DNA from: Cellvibrionaceae bacterium
GTDB lineage: Bacteria > Pseudomonadota > Gammaproteobacteria > Pseudomonadales > Cellvibrionaceae
Direction: 5' to 3'
Length of the DNA: 60,365 bases
Assembly: GCA_002707785.1 (NCBI GenBank)
Contig: PANW01000041.1
Span: 5,427 to 65,791 of the forward strand
Shown: positions 44,683-55,051 of the stretch, piece after piece
How positions within the stretch are numbered: position 1 is the first letter of the stretch
Layout: every line of letters starts with the position of its first letter
The notes under the pieces: model-generated
What the model was told of the DNA's origin: nothing
Database searches by the model: none
Seen by the model: only the letters and a program-made list of their open reading frames with translations
Translations under genes and position numbers: made by a program

Positions 44683-44709
44683 AAAAGCCCGCCTGTCGCG
44701 GGTTTTTTT
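44683..44709 (+). terminator. Terminator after the DUF4124 gene
   Basis: CCCGC (44688-44692), loop CTGTC, GCGGG (44698-44702), preceded by AAAAG and followed by TTTTTTT. Confidence 0.85.
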
Positions 44710-44819
44710 ATGCCCAGCGCTTTTCCCTACGCTTTAGCCTTGGAGAAATTTTAACGTTAGAGTTTTTGTGCTAGCGTGTGGCCCTAGCGTTTCCATTCAC
44801 CACATCTAACGGAGTTGTT

Positions 44820-45275
44820 ATGTTGCCATCCAGTCTTTCTGCATCGGCTGCCGCCCAGTCAATTATCTTTGAGCCAGTTTTGGTGATGTTGTTACTCACC
44901 TCTGTGGTGTGGGTGTGGCTATTTGCCCGCCGCTTGCCGTTTCTGCTGGGCAATAAGATTGATGCAGAGGCGGTTAAAACACCACAACAGCTTGCGGAGT
45001 TGCTGCCTGCCAAAGTAGCGGCTCCGGGGGATAATCTTAAGAATTTGTTTGAAGTGCCGGTGATTTTTTATGTGGTCTGTATCAGTGCATTTTTGCTGCA
45101 ACAAGTCGATGGCTTGCTGGTTAACTGCGCTTGGGCGTTTGTCGGGCTACGAGCGGTACACTCCATTGTGCACTGCACATACAATCGCGTGATGCACCGC
45201 TTTCTGGCTTATCTGTTGAGTTGTGTCATGGTTGGTTTTATGTTGATCAAACTCAGCTTGTCGGTGTTGTCCTAA
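44820..45275 (+). CDS. MAPEG-family membrane protein
   Basis: 151-aa integral membrane protein with four predicted helices: EPVLVMLLLTSVVWVWLFARR, FEVPVIFYVVCISAFLLQQ, NCAWAFVGLRAVHSIVHC and LAYLLSCVMVGFMLIKLSL. The NLFEVPVIFY and GLRAVHSIVH motifs identify MAPEG, the glutathione-transferase-like membrane family. CGGAG stands 5 bases before the ATG at 44820. Convergent with the second RND pump gene, 34 bases apart. Confidence 0.9.
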   Translation: MLPSSLSASAAAQSIIFEPVLVMLLLTSVVWVWLFARRLPFLLGNKIDAEAVKTPQQLAELLPAKVAAPGDNLKNLFEVPVIFYVVCISAFLLQQVDGLLVNCAWAFVGLRAVHSIVHCTYNRVMHRFLAYLLSCVMVGFMLIKLSLSVLS

Positions 45276-45309
45276 TCGATGCTCACCCTATCTGTTGAGT
45301 AGGAGGCCG

Positions 45310-48300
45310 CTATTTGGCGATAGCCTCCTGCTCATGGGCACTATCGTCTTCGCCGAATACAGACTGCCTATGATCGAGAGAGCCGCCCGCGAGTTTTGCA
45401 CGAATACGTTCTGCCAACAGATAGAGGCTGGGCACTAAGATCAGGGTCACCGCAGTCGCAAACAGCACACCAAACGACAGTGAAATGACCATGGGAATCA
45501 AGAACCTTGCTTGAGTAGACGTCTCCCCCATAATGGGCACCAAGCCGATAAAGGTGGTGACTGAGGTTAAAATAATGGGCCGGAATCGATCCCGTCCCGC
45601 TTGCACAACGGCGTCGAATACTCGCTTGCCTTGTTGGCGCAACTGGTTGATGCGATCCAATAGGACTAAATTGTCGTTGACGACCACGCCGGCACAGGCA
45701 AAAAAGCCCAGCATCGACATCATGCTGACTTCTCGCCCCATCACCACGTGGCCAATGACGGCACCCATAAATCCAAAAGGCACCGCGGTTAGAATTAGAA
45801 TCGGTTGCCAATAGGAGCTGAAGGCTATGGCCATCAAGCCGTAGATGACCAGCAGCGCCAAGCCGAAGTTGCGCAAGGCAGAGCTCATAAATTCGGTTTC
45901 ACTTTCCATATCACCGCTGATGGAGAGTTGAAAGCCTGGGTATTGCTGTGCCCATTGTCTTTGATTCTTTTCCAGCATCCCGGTAATGATTGCACCGGGA
46001 TCGCTTTTGCCAATTTCAACTTCTGAGGTAATGTTAATCGCACGCTTGCGATCGACACGATCAATGGTGGTGTAACCAGGTACAAACTTCACTTGGGCTA
46101 CAGCTTCCAGCGGAATCTCTCGGCCATCAGTGGTGCGTACACGCATTTCACCTAATTGATTAATGTCTCGTCGTTCCGCTTCGGGGTAGCGCACCATGAC
46201 TTTCACGTCTTCTTTGCCGCGCGGAATGCGCTGGGCTTCTTCGCCATAAAACCCCTGTCGAACTTGTCGGGCAATATCGCTCAGTCCCAGTCCCAGTGTT
46301 TCTGCATGGGGTTTTAGAGAGAGTTCGATTTCGGTGCGTGCGGCAGTCAGACTGTTACGCACATCGTACACACCAGGGTAGCGTCTGAGTGCGGATTCAA
46401 CGTCGCGAACGGCTTGCTCCATGGTCTGTGTGTCTGCGTCATTGAGCGTCAGACGCAAGCGAATCGCTTCACTCACTTCATTGATGGTGGCGTCTTCTTT
46501 AATGTCTTTGGCCTCAGGCAGTGGCCCGACCAATTCTCGCCAGCGTTTTACTAACGCCTCTGCAGACACGTCGGAATCTTCACTGCGGCCTAGAGAGATG
46601 GAGACTAGGGTATTGTTCTCCCACGCCCAGGATTGCACGTTTTGAACGACACCTTTGTGGTCGCCGTCAAAGATATCATCCGTTTTTAGTTTCTCTACAC
46701 CGCTTTCGAGTTTTTTGAGAATGGCTTCTTGCGTGGTGAAGGGGGTACCTTCGGGAACCGTGACTTTAAGTCGAATAAAATCCGATGTCACAATCGGCAT
46801 AAACGTTTTCTGCATCCAGCCGCCGGTAAACAGCGCTACCGACAATCCAAAGGCGACAAAAAAACAGGCGATAGTGGTGCCGTTGTTGTGCAGCATTTTG
46901 ATTAGAGACGTTTGGTATTTGGTGTCGGCAAAATAGTCCAACTTCCCAGCCAGCTTCTGTCGGGCGGCCGCCAACTTTTTCAAGCTGGGGCGTTTGGGCG
47001 GTTTCTCTGGTTTTAGATGAGAAAGGTGGGAAGGTAAAATAAACATGGATTCTATCAGCGAGAAAAATAACGATAGAATCACTACCACCGGAATGCCGTA
47101 GCTCATGTCACCCATGGCACCAGGTACAGCCAGTATGGGCGCGAAAAAAATCATCGTACTGGTGACGGCAAAAAAGACGGGCTTAGAGACCATTTTGGCA
47201 CCGCCGGCTGCCGCAGCGGCTCCTTGAATGCCGTCTTGCTGGCGAGAGTAGATGCTCTCACCAACAATGATGGCATCGTCCACCACAATCCCCAGTACCA
47301 ACAGAAAGGCGAACAGAGAAATCACGTTCAGGCTGACACCAGCATAGGGCAGCAGCCACAAAGTCCCCATAAACGCGATAGCAATGCCAATGCATACCCA
47401 CGTCGCCAAGGCCGGTCGCAAAAATAGCATTAACACGATGAACACTAGAATCAATCCGCTGATGGAATTCTTCAGCAGCAGGTTCATGCGCCCTTCAAAC
47501 AGTTTCGACCAATCTCGCCATACGCTAATGGAGATACCCGGAGGCAATGTTGATGCGGTTTTTTCAATGTAGTCGTGCACGGTGGCGGCGATGTTCAATA
47601 CATCAGGTGCTTGTGTGCTTTTGACTTCCAAAAACACAGCGGGTTGTTCGTTGAGGCGGGCGATGACATTTTCGTCGGCAAATCCATCAATGACTGTGCC
47701 GATATCGCCCAGTAAAAGCTGAGCGCCATTGTCGCGGCTGTCGACCACAATACGATCAAAATCATCGACATAATAAGCTTGACCACGGGTTTGCAATTGA
47801 ATGTCACCAGTTTCTGATTTGATAGAGCCGGCGGGTAAATTCAGAGACGATTGTCGGACTGAACTGACCACTTGATCAAAACTCAAATTGTAATGGCGCA
47901 GGGCCTGCTCAGAGATCTCTACCGACATTTCATCGGGACGGGTTGCGTGCAGCTCGACGATGGTGACACCGGGCAAGAGCGCAATTTCATCTCGGACTCT
48001 CTCGCCTGCGGCTTTTAGCGCGCTTTCCTCCACATCGCCATAGATGCCGATGCTCATGATTTCACTTTGCCACATCAATTCGGTGATGGTGGCTCGTTCA
48101 GCATCTTCGGGAAACGTGGAAATGGCATCGACGCGGGCTTTGATATTGTTCAATAAGCGCTGCGCGTCATAGCCGTTGATGGCTTCAACGGTGATAGAGC
48201 CCAGATCTTGTCGTGCCTGAGAGTCTATTTGCTCTATACCATCGAGGTCGGCAATGGCCTCTTCAACACGTTTGACGATTTGCTCTTCCACCTCCAGCGG

Positions 48301-48468
48301 TCCAGCTCCGGGGTAGGGCACCATGACTTGTATGCGATTGGTCTCGACACTGGGGAAAACCTCTTTATTGAGTGTGCCCAGATTGCTTAGGCCGCCAATG
48401 ACAATGACCGCCATCAACAGATTGGCGCCGATAGGGTTCTCGACAAACCATTGAATGAGTCGATTCAT
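45310..48468 (-). CDS. RND efflux pump, inner-membrane permease (system 2)
   Basis: 1052-aa HAE-family RND transporter: IQWFVENPIGANLLMAVIVIGG, PYPGAGPLEVEEQIV, about 12 membrane helices. TM4 keeps both acidic residues (D397, D398 in VVDDAIIVGE). At the AcrB Lys940 position in TM10 there is Asn with Asp next to it (N931, D932 in VVNDNLVLL). Its start overlaps its adaptor gene by 4 bases. No outer-membrane component is adjacent. Substrate unknown. Confidence 0.94.
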   Translation of the reverse strand: MNRLIQWFVENPIGANLLMAVIVIGGLSNLGTLNKEVFPSVETNRIQVMVPYPGAGPLEVEEQIVKRVEEAIADLDGIEQIDSQARQDLGSITVEAINGYDAQRLLNNIKARVDAISTFPEDAERATITELMWQSEIMSIGIYGDVEESALKAAGERVRDEIALLPGVTIVELHATRPDEMSVEISEQALRHYNLSFDQVVSSVRQSSLNLPAGSIKSETGDIQLQTRGQAYYVDDFDRIVVDSRDNGAQLLLGDIGTVIDGFADENVIARLNEQPAVFLEVKSTQAPDVLNIAATVHDYIEKTASTLPPGISISVWRDWSKLFEGRMNLLLKNSISGLILVFIVLMLFLRPALATWVCIGIAIAFMGTLWLLPYAGVSLNVISLFAFLLVLGIVVDDAIIVGESIYSRQQDGIQGAAAAAGGAKMVSKPVFFAVTSTMIFFAPILAVPGAMGDMSYGIPVVVILSLFFSLIESMFILPSHLSHLKPEKPPKRPSLKKLAAARQKLAGKLDYFADTKYQTSLIKMLHNNGTTIACFFVAFGLSVALFTGGWMQKTFMPIVTSDFIRLKVTVPEGTPFTTQEAILKKLESGVEKLKTDDIFDGDHKGVVQNVQSWAWENNTLVSISLGRSEDSDVSAEALVKRWRELVGPLPEAKDIKEDATINEVSEAIRLRLTLNDADTQTMEQAVRDVESALRRYPGVYDVRNSLTAARTEIELSLKPHAETLGLGLSDIARQVRQGFYGEEAQRIPRGKEDVKVMVRYPEAERRDINQLGEMRVRTTDGREIPLEAVAQVKFVPGYTTIDRVDRKRAINITSEVEIGKSDPGAIITGMLEKNQRQWAQQYPGFQLSISGDMESETEFMSSALRNFGLALLVIYGLMAIAFSSYWQPILILTAVPFGFMGAVIGHVVMGREVSMMSMLGFFACAGVVVNDNLVLLDRINQLRQQGKRVFDAVVQAGRDRFRPIILTSVTTFIGLVPIMGETSTQARFLIPMVISLSFGVLFATAVTLILVPSLYLLAERIRAKLAGGSLDHRQSVFGEDDSAHEQEAIAK

Positions 48469-49661
48469 GAGCTCGCTCCGCCGGCCACCATTTCTTGAAT
48501 CGGTTGTGGCGAGACGACGATGCCTTCATTGAGGTAGCTTTGCTTGCCGACGACAATGGCTTCACCCGCCTGAATATCGCCGCTGATCCAAGCGCTATTG
48601 GCATCGGTATGCAGCAGTGTGACTTGTTTTTCGACTACGCGATTGTCTTTATCTAAGGTGTACAGATGATTGCGCTTAAACAGCGCTTCGCGAGGCACGG
48701 TAATCACGTTGTGTAATTCACGCCCTAGAATCTGAGCGTCGACAAACAAGCCGACGACTAAGGGCGGCTTGCCCTCGGCGGTTGTACCGCGGAAAGGGTC
48801 TTGCACCTCGGCGACGGCATAGTAGAGCCGCGTGCGGGTGTCGATGCTGGCATCGGTGCGAGTAATACGTCCCTGCCAAGAGTGTTTTTTGCCGGCGATG
48901 AGTCCAGAAAGCGTCACCACTGGGGCATTGTTGCCGTCGCTGTTGTTGTAGCCCAGCGGTAGATCGATCAAAGCGGCTTGGCGATCGGTGAGCGGTAGGC
49001 GGATCTCTGCAACGCTGGTGTCGTAGACAGTCGCAATACGGGTGCCCGGGGTGACGTACTGGCCCAAATTCACCAAGGTTTCACGAACTCTTCCCTGAAA
49101 GGGCACGCTGATGGCAGTGCGCTCTAGATCCAGCTCGGCCTTGTCTCGATCGGCTTTGGCAGAATTGAGCTGAGCCTCGGCCGAGGCCAGTTGCGGTTTG
49201 CGCAAAAACAGTTGGTTGGCCTCGGGATTGCCCAATTCTCGCCATTCGCGCTTGGCCTGACGGGCGCGGCCGCGCTCGGTGGCCAGTAACTGCTCAGCAT
49301 CGGCGACTCTGGCCTTGGCGCGAATTAGAGCCAGTTGATAGTCTCGCGGGTCAATGGTGACCAGCTCTTGATGGGCATCGACAAAGGCGCCATTAACAAA
49401 GTGACGATCGGCCTGGGTGATGCGGCCGCTGACTTCTGCCACCAGATCTATTTCCCGTCTTGGAGCCACTGTGCCCTGAGTGTTGACCGTGAGTGTTTGG
49501 CTGGATGGATTCGCCAGAATAACGGACACGCTGGGAGGGGCTTCCTGTTCAATGGGATTGGGTTCGGGCGCCGGTTTTAGGGTAGCGACCGCAACCACAA
49601 CGGCGCCGCCAACGAGCAGTACGATCAGCGGCATGGGCAGTTTGAAATGAAAGCTGGGCAC
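48465..49661 (-). CDS. RND periplasmic adaptor (system 2)
   Basis: 398-aa membrane fusion protein with an N-terminal membrane anchor (PLIVLLVGGAVVVAVATL) and no lipobox. NTQGTVAPRREIDLVAEVSGRI style lipoyl halves flank a coiled-coil hairpin (residues about 105-175), followed by ISVPFQGRVRETLVNLGQYV and a beta-barrel. The stop and the pump start share 4 bases, so the pair is translationally coupled. Confidence 0.93.
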   Translation of the reverse strand: MPSFHFKLPMPLIVLLVGGAVVVAVATLKPAPEPNPIEQEAPPSVSVILANPSSQTLTVNTQGTVAPRREIDLVAEVSGRITQADRHFVNGAFVDAHQELVTIDPRDYQLALIRAKARVADAEQLLATERGRARQAKREWRELGNPEANQLFLRKPQLASAEAQLNSAKADRDKAELDLERTAISVPFQGRVRETLVNLGQYVTPGTRIATVYDTSVAEIRLPLTDRQAALIDLPLGYNNSDGNNAPVVTLSGLIAGKKHSWQGRITRTDASIDTRTRLYYAVAEVQDPFRGTTAEGKPPLVVGLFVDAQILGRELHNVITVPREALFKRNHLYTLDKDNRVVEKQVTLLHTDANSAWISGDIQAGEAIVVGKQSYLNEGIVVSPQPIQEMVAGGASS

Positions 49662-50039
49662 AGGTCATCCTTTTGCTGTGAGCATTATTGTTATTAAAGG
49701 CTATCTGGCCAGTTTAGTCGTCAAAGGTTCATTTTGTCGCGACTCTTTACCGATCTTATCCGAGCGCTTTGAGCGTAGATTGTGCCTTGTCGTGGCAGGT
49801 TGAGGTGGGGGATTAAGAGCCCCCAAAGGGTGGTCAAGATGAATTTTGTGACAAGCTAAGGGAGTCCTCGTGACGCCCTTCCCAGTCTTGGAGAGTGGGG
49901 AGAAAACAGCCATAAAATTTCTCCAAAAACAAGCCTGTTTAAGGGCGTTGGATTTACGCATAATGAGCACCCGTGCCGGCTGGTGCCTAGGCCATAAAAA
50001 CAGGCCAATGGCCAATTGATGTAACTCAGAGTTGTTTCT
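49662..50039. other. Gene-free divergent region between RND system 2 and tex
   Basis: 378 bases with promoters presumably for both directions. The only structure seen is a hairpin TGGGGG (49806-49811) / CCCCCA (49820-49825). No consensus promoter is clear. A long minus-strand frame reaching into tex is a shadow. Confidence 0.4.
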
Positions 50040-52424
50040 ATGAAAAGTATTTCCGCCCGTATTGCCGAGGAACTCGGTGCCCAAGAACGTCAGGTTGAGG
50101 CCGCTGTTGGCCTGTTGGATGAAGGTGCAACCGTGCCCTTCATCGCTCGTTACCGTAAAGAAGTGACGGGAGGGCTGGATGATACACAAATGCGAACTCT
50201 GGAAGAGCGCCTGCGCTATTTGCGAGAGCTCGAAGATCGCCGTGCTGCAATCCTCAAGAGCATCGAAGAGCAGGATAAGATGACGCCTGAGCTGGCGGCG
50301 GATATTCAGGCGGCTGAGACCAAAAATCGCCTGGAAGACCTCTACCTCCCCTATAAGCAAAAGCGCCGTACCAAGGGGCAGATTGCTCGCGAGGCCGGTT
50401 TGTTGCCGCTGGCCGATCAGCTGTTCGAATATCCAGCCTTGGCACCAGAGCAAGAAGCGTTGAAGTATGTGGTTGGCGGTGAGCTTAACGACGGCAGCGA
50501 AGCAGCACAAAAGATCTCGGATATTAAGGCCGCCTTGGATGGAGCCAAGTACATTCTTATGGAGCGTTTCAGCGAGAACGCTGAATTACTGGGTCGTCTG
50601 CGCAGCTTTCTCAAGACCGAGGGTGTGATCTCCGCTCGGGTGATGGAAGGTAAGCAGGCTGAGGCGGCAAAGTTCCAAGATTACTTTGAGCATGACGAAC
50701 CTCTGAAGGATATTCCCTCCCATCGCGCGTTAGCCATCTTCCGTGGCCGCAACGAGGGCTTCTTAGCCATCGATATTACCTTGGGCGAAGAGGATGACCG
50801 CAGTAGTGCCCATCCTTGTGAGGCCATGATTGCTGATTTCTGGAGCGTTGAAGATCAAGGCCGCCCTGCGGATAAATGGTTAGCAGAAGTGGTTCGTTGG
50901 ACATGGCGAGTAAAACTCTTGACCCATTTGGAAACCGATCTGTTGGGCGAGATTCGCGATCGCTCCGAAGAAGAGGCCATCAAAGTATTTGCCAGTAATT
51001 TAAAAGATCTATTATTAGCCGCGCCAGCGGGGCAAAAAGCGACGATAGGTCTCGACCCCGGTTTGCGTACCGGCTGTAAAGTTGCAGTGGTGGATGCCAC
51101 CGGCAAAGTGCTGGATCACTGCGCTATTTTTCCAACACCACCGCAGAACAAAATACGCGAAGCCGAATTGGTTTTGGTCGGTTTGTGCAAAAAACACGAC
51201 GTCGGTTTGATTGCTATTGGCAACGGTACCGCTTCACGGGAAACGGATAAATTCGTTGGTGATGTGTTGCGCGATCACAAAGACATTACCGCGCAAAAAG
51301 TGATGGTGAATGAAGCGGGCGCCTCGGTCTATTCGGCGTCTGAATTTGCGGCCAAAGAATTCCCCGATCTCGATGTCACCATTCGCGGCGCAATTTCCAT
51401 TGCACGCCGTCTTCAAGATCCTCTGGCTGAGCTGGTTAAGATCGAGCCTAAGTCCATTGGCGTGGGCCAGTATCAGCACGATGTTTCTCAAACCCAACTG
51501 GCGCGTTCATTGGACGCGGTGGTCGAAGATTGTGTAAACGCCGTCGGCGTTGAAGTGAATACAGCATCAGCACCGTTGTTGGCTGCAGTATCGGGTCTGA
51601 ATCAAACTATCGCCAACAATATCGTTGAGTTCCGTGATCAAAATGGTGTGTTTAAGAGTCGCGCCGATTTGAAAAGTGTCCCTCGATTTGGCGCCAAGAC
51701 GTTCGAGCAAGCCGCTGGATTCTTACGCGTGGCCAATGGCGACAATCCATTGGATGGCTCAGCGGTACATCCGGAATCCTATTCGGTGGTAGAGAAAATT
51801 GCCGAAAAGAACAATCGTCCGATTACCAATTTGATGGGAGACTCCGGTTTTCTGCGCGCCCTGAACGCCGCCGACTACACCGATGAAACTTTTGGTTTAC
51901 CGACGGTGACCGATATCATTGGTGAGCTAGATAAGCCCGGTCGAGATCCCCGCCCTGAATTTAAAACCGCGAAGTTCCAAGATGGCATTGAAAAAATATC
52001 CCATCTTGAACCGGGGATGATTCTCGAGGGAACTGTCACCAATGTCACCAACTTCGGTGCTTTTGTTGATGTCGGTGTGCATCAGGATGGGTTGGTTCAC
52101 ATCTCTGCGCTGTCCAATACTTTTGTTAAAGATCCGCGCGAAGTAGTGAAAGCGGGTGATATTGTTAAAGTTAAAGTTATGGAAGTCGATGTGCCGAGAA
52201 AGCGTATCGGCATGTCCATGCGCATGGATGACACGCCGGGAGAGAATACTTCCGGTCCCGGTGAGCGAAAATCTTCCCGTCGCGGTGGTTCTGGGGCATC
52301 ATCTCAACGCAGCTTTGGTGGTAATAACGGCGGTAACAGCAAAGGCGGTAGCGCCACTAAGAGTGAGGGCACTATGGCCGCGCTATTTGCACAAGCCAAC
52401 AAAAACAAAAAGAGCCGTCTCTAA
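50040..52424 (+). CDS. tex: Tex-family transcription accessory / RNA-binding protein
   Basis: 794-aa Tex (YhgF) protein, a conserved nucleic-acid-binding factor linked to transcription. Order: N-terminal helical region ([20 protein letters not shown]-type motif), YqgF/RNase H-like domain ([18 protein letters not shown]), helix-hairpin-helix repeats ([43 protein letters not shown] region), and a C-terminal S1 RNA-binding domain ([18 protein letters not shown]). The Gly/Ser/Asn-rich tail after S1 is low complexity. E. coli YhgF is 773 aa. Single gene. Confidence 0.95.
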   Translation: MKSISARIAEELGAQERQVEAAVGLLDEGATVPFIARYRKEVTGGLDDTQMRTLEERLRYLRELEDRRAAILKSIEEQDKMTPELAADIQAAETKNRLEDLYLPYKQKRRTKGQIAREAGLLPLADQLFEYPALAPEQEALKYVVGGELNDGSEAAQKISDIKAALDGAKYILMERFSENAELLGRLRSFLKTEGVISARVMEGKQAEAAKFQDYFEHDEPLKDIPSHRALAIFRGRNEGFLAIDITLGEEDDRSSAHPCEAMIADFWSVEDQGRPADKWLAEVVRWTWRVKLLTHLETDLLGEIRDRSEEEAIKVFASNLKDLLLAAPAGQKATIGLDPGLRTGCKVAVVDATGKVLDHCAIFPTPPQNKIREAELVLVGLCKKHDVGLIAIGNGTASRETDKFVGDVLRDHKDITAQKVMVNEAGASVYSASEFAAKEFPDLDVTIRGAISIARRLQDPLAELVKIEPKSIGVGQYQHDVSQTQLARSLDAVVEDCVNAVGVEVNTASAPLLAAVSGLNQTIANNIVEFRDQNGVFKSRADLKSVPRFGAKTFEQAAGFLRVANGDNPLDGSAVHPESYSVVEKIAEKNNRPITNLMGDSGFLRALNAADYTDETFGLPTVTDIIGELDKPGRDPRPEFKTAKFQDGIEKISHLEPGMILEGTVTNVTNFGAFVDVGVHQDGLVHISALSNTFVKDPREVVKAGDIVKVKVMEVDVPRKRIGMSMRMDDTPGENTSGPGERKSSRRGGSGASSQRSFGGNNGGNSKGGSATKSEGTMAALFAQANKNKKSRL

Positions 52425-52451
52425 CGGCGGCTACGGCATCGATGGTGAATC

Positions 52452-53078
52452 ATGTTTGATACCGCACAAACGTTGTACATTGCCGGAATGGTGGGTGTAG
52501 GGGTTTTTGCGGTATCGGGAGCGCTGGCAGCGGCCGAGAAAAATCTCGATATTCTCGGCTTTATACTGTTTGCCACGGTGACGGGTGTCGGCGGCGGCAC
52601 CTTGCGAGATCTCATTCTCGATGTCGATGTGTTTTGGGTGGCACACCCTCTTGATCTTCAAATCTGTGTGGCGGCTGGGGTGTTAACCTATTTTGTCGCG
52701 TCACAATTTTTGGAGCGTCAAAGGCTCAAGCGAGCGTTGTTGTGGGCTGATGCCATGGGGCTGGCTTTGTTTTGTGTACTGGGAACCGCGAAGGCCCACG
52801 CATTGGGTGTCGATCCTTTGGTGGCCTGTGCGATGGGGTTAATCACCACCACCTTTGGCTCTGTCACTCGCGATATATTGTCTGGTCGCGAGCCGGTGTT
52901 GTTGGGGCAAGAAATCTATGTGACCGCAGCACTCAGTGGCGCCTTGAGTTATCTGGTTTTGATTCATTGGCTTGAGAGTGAAGCAGTGACATTAATTCTG
53001 CCGATGTTAATAGCCTTTTTAGTGAGAGCGGCGGCGATGGTATTTGATTTGCGTTTGCCCAAATACTCTCGGCGGTAA
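52452..53078 (+). CDS. TRIC-type cation channel family protein (UPF0126)
   Basis: 208-aa protein with about seven membrane helices and an internal duplication: GVGVFAVSGALAAAEK and the pore motif GVGGGTLRDLIL in the first half, and TTTFGSVTRDILSGREP in the second. This is the UPF0126/YicG family, prokaryotic relatives of trimeric intracellular cation channels. Physiological ion not established. It begins 27 bases after the tex stop and may be co-transcribed. Confidence 0.9.
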   Translation: MFDTAQTLYIAGMVGVGVFAVSGALAAAEKNLDILGFILFATVTGVGGGTLRDLILDVDVFWVAHPLDLQICVAAGVLTYFVASQFLERQRLKRALLWADAMGLALFCVLGTAKAHALGVDPLVACAMGLITTTFGSVTRDILSGREPVLLGQEIYVTAALSGALSYLVLIHWLESEAVTLILPMLIAFLVRAAAMVFDLRLPKYSRR

Positions 53079-53239
53079 CTAATATTGCGCCGTCTTCTGA
53101 AGTCAATCAGTTGTAGGTTGTCGCGCTCAGCTATCTATCTAACTATCTCTGAAGTGATCTCTCGTTTGTCGAGTGGCAAAATGATTGTTCACGTTCACTT
53201 ATCTATAGCTCTACGATTTGCGGCGTTGCGCGTTCAGTT

Positions 53240-53281
53240 CACGAAGTTAACACCACGAAGCTAACGCCACAAAGTTAAGAT
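53240..53281. repeat. Three imperfect tandem 14-mers
   Basis: CACGAAGTTAACAC, CACGAAGCTAACGC and CACAAAGTTAAGAT stand head to tail in the gap between the TRIC-like gene and the GST-like gene, just before a hairpin. Confidence 0.75.
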
Positions 53282-53291
53282 CACAGTGGTA

Positions 53292-53318
53292 AGGCCACCT
53301 CAAAAGATGAAGTGGCCT
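53292..53318. terminator. Hairpin between convergent TRIC-like and GST-like genes
   Basis: AGGCCAC (53292-53298) and GTGGCCT (53312-53318) form a 7-bp stem with a 13-base loop. T-runs are weak on both sides, so terminator function is likely but not certain. Confidence 0.5.
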
Positions 53319-53329
53319 CCCCAAGATGG

Positions 53330-54268
53330 TTATTCGTGTTTAGTGATTTGATAACCCACCCGAGGGAAGTGCACATAAACTTCTCCGGCACGGGGATCGA
53401 TACGTTTTATGGCAACCTCGTCGGCAGCGGAAACCACCAGTTCACCCACGACCGGGACTATGCCGTAATCGGTGGGTTGAATGGCAACCGTATCACCTTG
53501 TCTGAGATGGTTGTATTCAGTGAACAGAGCGTCGCTAAAATCACAAGGCTTCGACTCTTTGGCGATGGTAATTGCCGCATCAGCCTCTATGGTTGTGGGA
53601 TTGCCATGACCGATGCTTTTGATTTTTTGAAACCACTGCAGTACCTGTGGGTAGCCTTGTAGCAGATGTTTGACCCCTGCATTATTGTTGACAAACCACA
53701 GGCAATGATAGATAGAAAAATCCGCGATGGTTGCCTGCTGGCCGCAAATGTAGGGGCCATTATGTGTCAGCTGCTGTTCGATTTGCGGCAGGTACAGTGG
53801 CCATAGTTCAAACGCCGTTTCTGTGGTCATCGACAGACCGCTGCCACCCTCGCGCATTTTGGCTCGATCATTGGCGAAGGCCTCAACAAAGTGTGGCGGT
53901 ACCTTTTGGGTGAAGGCCTCAAAACCGGCGGGAGAAAAGGCGAGTGCCACCGCTATAGAGAAAAGCTCTTGATCGGCCCAGCGGGCAATGGCGTTGGCGG
54001 TGAGCGCCTGAGATTCAGGGTAGATGCTCTTTTGTGGCAGCTGCTGATCGATGACTTTGGCAATCAGGCGTGTGTCGCAGTAGATGTGGTTGCCCTGTTG
54101 TACCACGGGGGTTTTTCGGTAACCGCCAGTAAGTGCGACTAGGTCAGGCTTGGGCATGATGACGGGAATTGTCACGGTTTGATAGCTGGCCTCTTTGTAG
54201 CCGAGTAGTGTGCGAATTTTCTCGGCAAAAGGGGAATTGTCATAGTGATGAAGAATAAACTCGCTCAC
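53330..54268 (-). CDS. Glutathione S-transferase family protein with C-terminal extension
   Basis: 312 aa. The N-terminal thioredoxin-fold domain shows LHHYDNSPFAEKIRTLLGYK and GGYRKTPVVQQGNHIYCDTRLI, followed by the helical GST domain (GQQATIADFSIYHCLWF). About 75 further residues (from IQPTDYGIVPVVGELVV) form a beta-rich tail not found in ordinary GSTs. The start GTG at 54268 has AAGGA 7 bases upstream; a longer frame from 54310 lacks support. The substrate is unknown. Confidence 0.87.
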   Translation of the reverse strand: MSEFILHHYDNSPFAEKIRTLLGYKEASYQTVTIPVIMPKPDLVALTGGYRKTPVVQQGNHIYCDTRLIAKVIDQQLPQKSIYPESQALTANAIARWADQELFSIAVALAFSPAGFEAFTQKVPPHFVEAFANDRAKMREGGSGLSMTTETAFELWPLYLPQIEQQLTHNGPYICGQQATIADFSIYHCLWFVNNNAGVKHLLQGYPQVLQWFQKIKSIGHGNPTTIEADAAITIAKESKPCDFSDALFTEYNHLRQGDTVAIQPTDYGIVPVVGELVVSAADEVAIKRIDPRAGEVYVHFPRVGYQITKHE

Positions 54269-54551
54269 GAAAGAATCCTTGTTATATTGTTGGACGGATA
54301 TCGGTTTCATCCAAAGGCTACGCGACCTTCGAGCGTTTGGATCATAGTCTCAACTATAACCCGATAATTAGAGCCCTGATATTTAATGGCTGAATAGTGA
54401 ACCATTGCCGGAGGCTATAGCGGCAAATCACTCAGATCGTTACCTGACGATGTGGCGCTGAGATTAAAAGGTGAATTGAGGCGATTGGTGTAATGTGCCT
54501 GTGAGCTGGCTGAGCGTTACTAGGGCTCGGTTAATCAAAGTATTTATAAGT

Positions 54552-54590
54552 AAAGCCGCCGACTGGTTGCTAGCAATAGCGTGCGGCTTT
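54552..54590 (+). other. Hairpin just before the thioesterase start
   Basis: AAAGCCGC (54552-54559) and GCGGCTTT (54583-54590) form an 8-bp stem enclosing 23 bases, ending 17 bases before the ATG at 54608. It could be a leader structure or an upstream terminator. The rest of 54269-54551 shows no gene. Confidence 0.4.
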
Positions 54591-54607
54591 CAGAAAATGA
54601 GAAACAT

Positions 54608-55051
54608 ATGAGTGCAAGCAACTGGGATTATGACAATCCGTATCTATTGGATGTGGTCGTTGAAGAAAGTCAGATCGATGGCTTACAGCATGTGAACAAT
54701 GCGGTCTACGTGACTTGGTGTCAGGATGCGGGCTGGCAACATTCCATCGCGTTGGGGTTAGGTATTGAGCAGTACCACGAGCTCGATCGCGCTATGGCTA
54801 TTCGTCACAGTGAGTACGACTACGCGCAAGCCGCCTACCTAGGTGATGACATCAGTATCGCGACTTGGTTGACAGCCAGCGATGATAAGCTGTCTATGGA
54901 GCGACGTTTTCAGGTCGTGCGCAAGCACGATGGCGTCACACTATTGCGCGGGCGCTGGGATCTGGTGTGTATTCAAATCAGCAGCGGCAAACCTAAGCGG
55001 ATGCCGCCGGTGTTCCGCGAGGTCTACGGTGCCGTGGTTGTTGGCGGGTGA
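54608..55051 (+). CDS. Acyl-CoA thioesterase, 4HBT hotdog family
   Basis: 147-aa hotdog-fold thioesterase that hydrolyses acyl-CoA. The motif VVVEESQIDGLQHVNNAVYVTWCQDAGW carries the catalytic Asp and the HVNN phrase of the YbgC/FadM type; RHSEYDYAQAAYLGDDI follows. The ATG at 54608 is preferred over 54581 by similarity. It overlaps the end of the convergent TetR gene by 28 bases. The natural acyl chain is unknown. Confidence 0.9.
   Translation: MSASNWDYDNPYLLDVVVEESQIDGLQHVNNAVYVTWCQDAGWQHSIALGLGIEQYHELDRAMAIRHSEYDYAQAAYLGDDISIATWLTASDDKLSMERRFQVVRKHDGVTLLRGRWDLVCIQISSGKPKRMPPVFREVYGAVVVGG

Noticed and set aside
49701-50510. 269-aa minus-strand frame
   Set aside because: Overlaps the 5' part of tex on the other strand; no recognisable domain.
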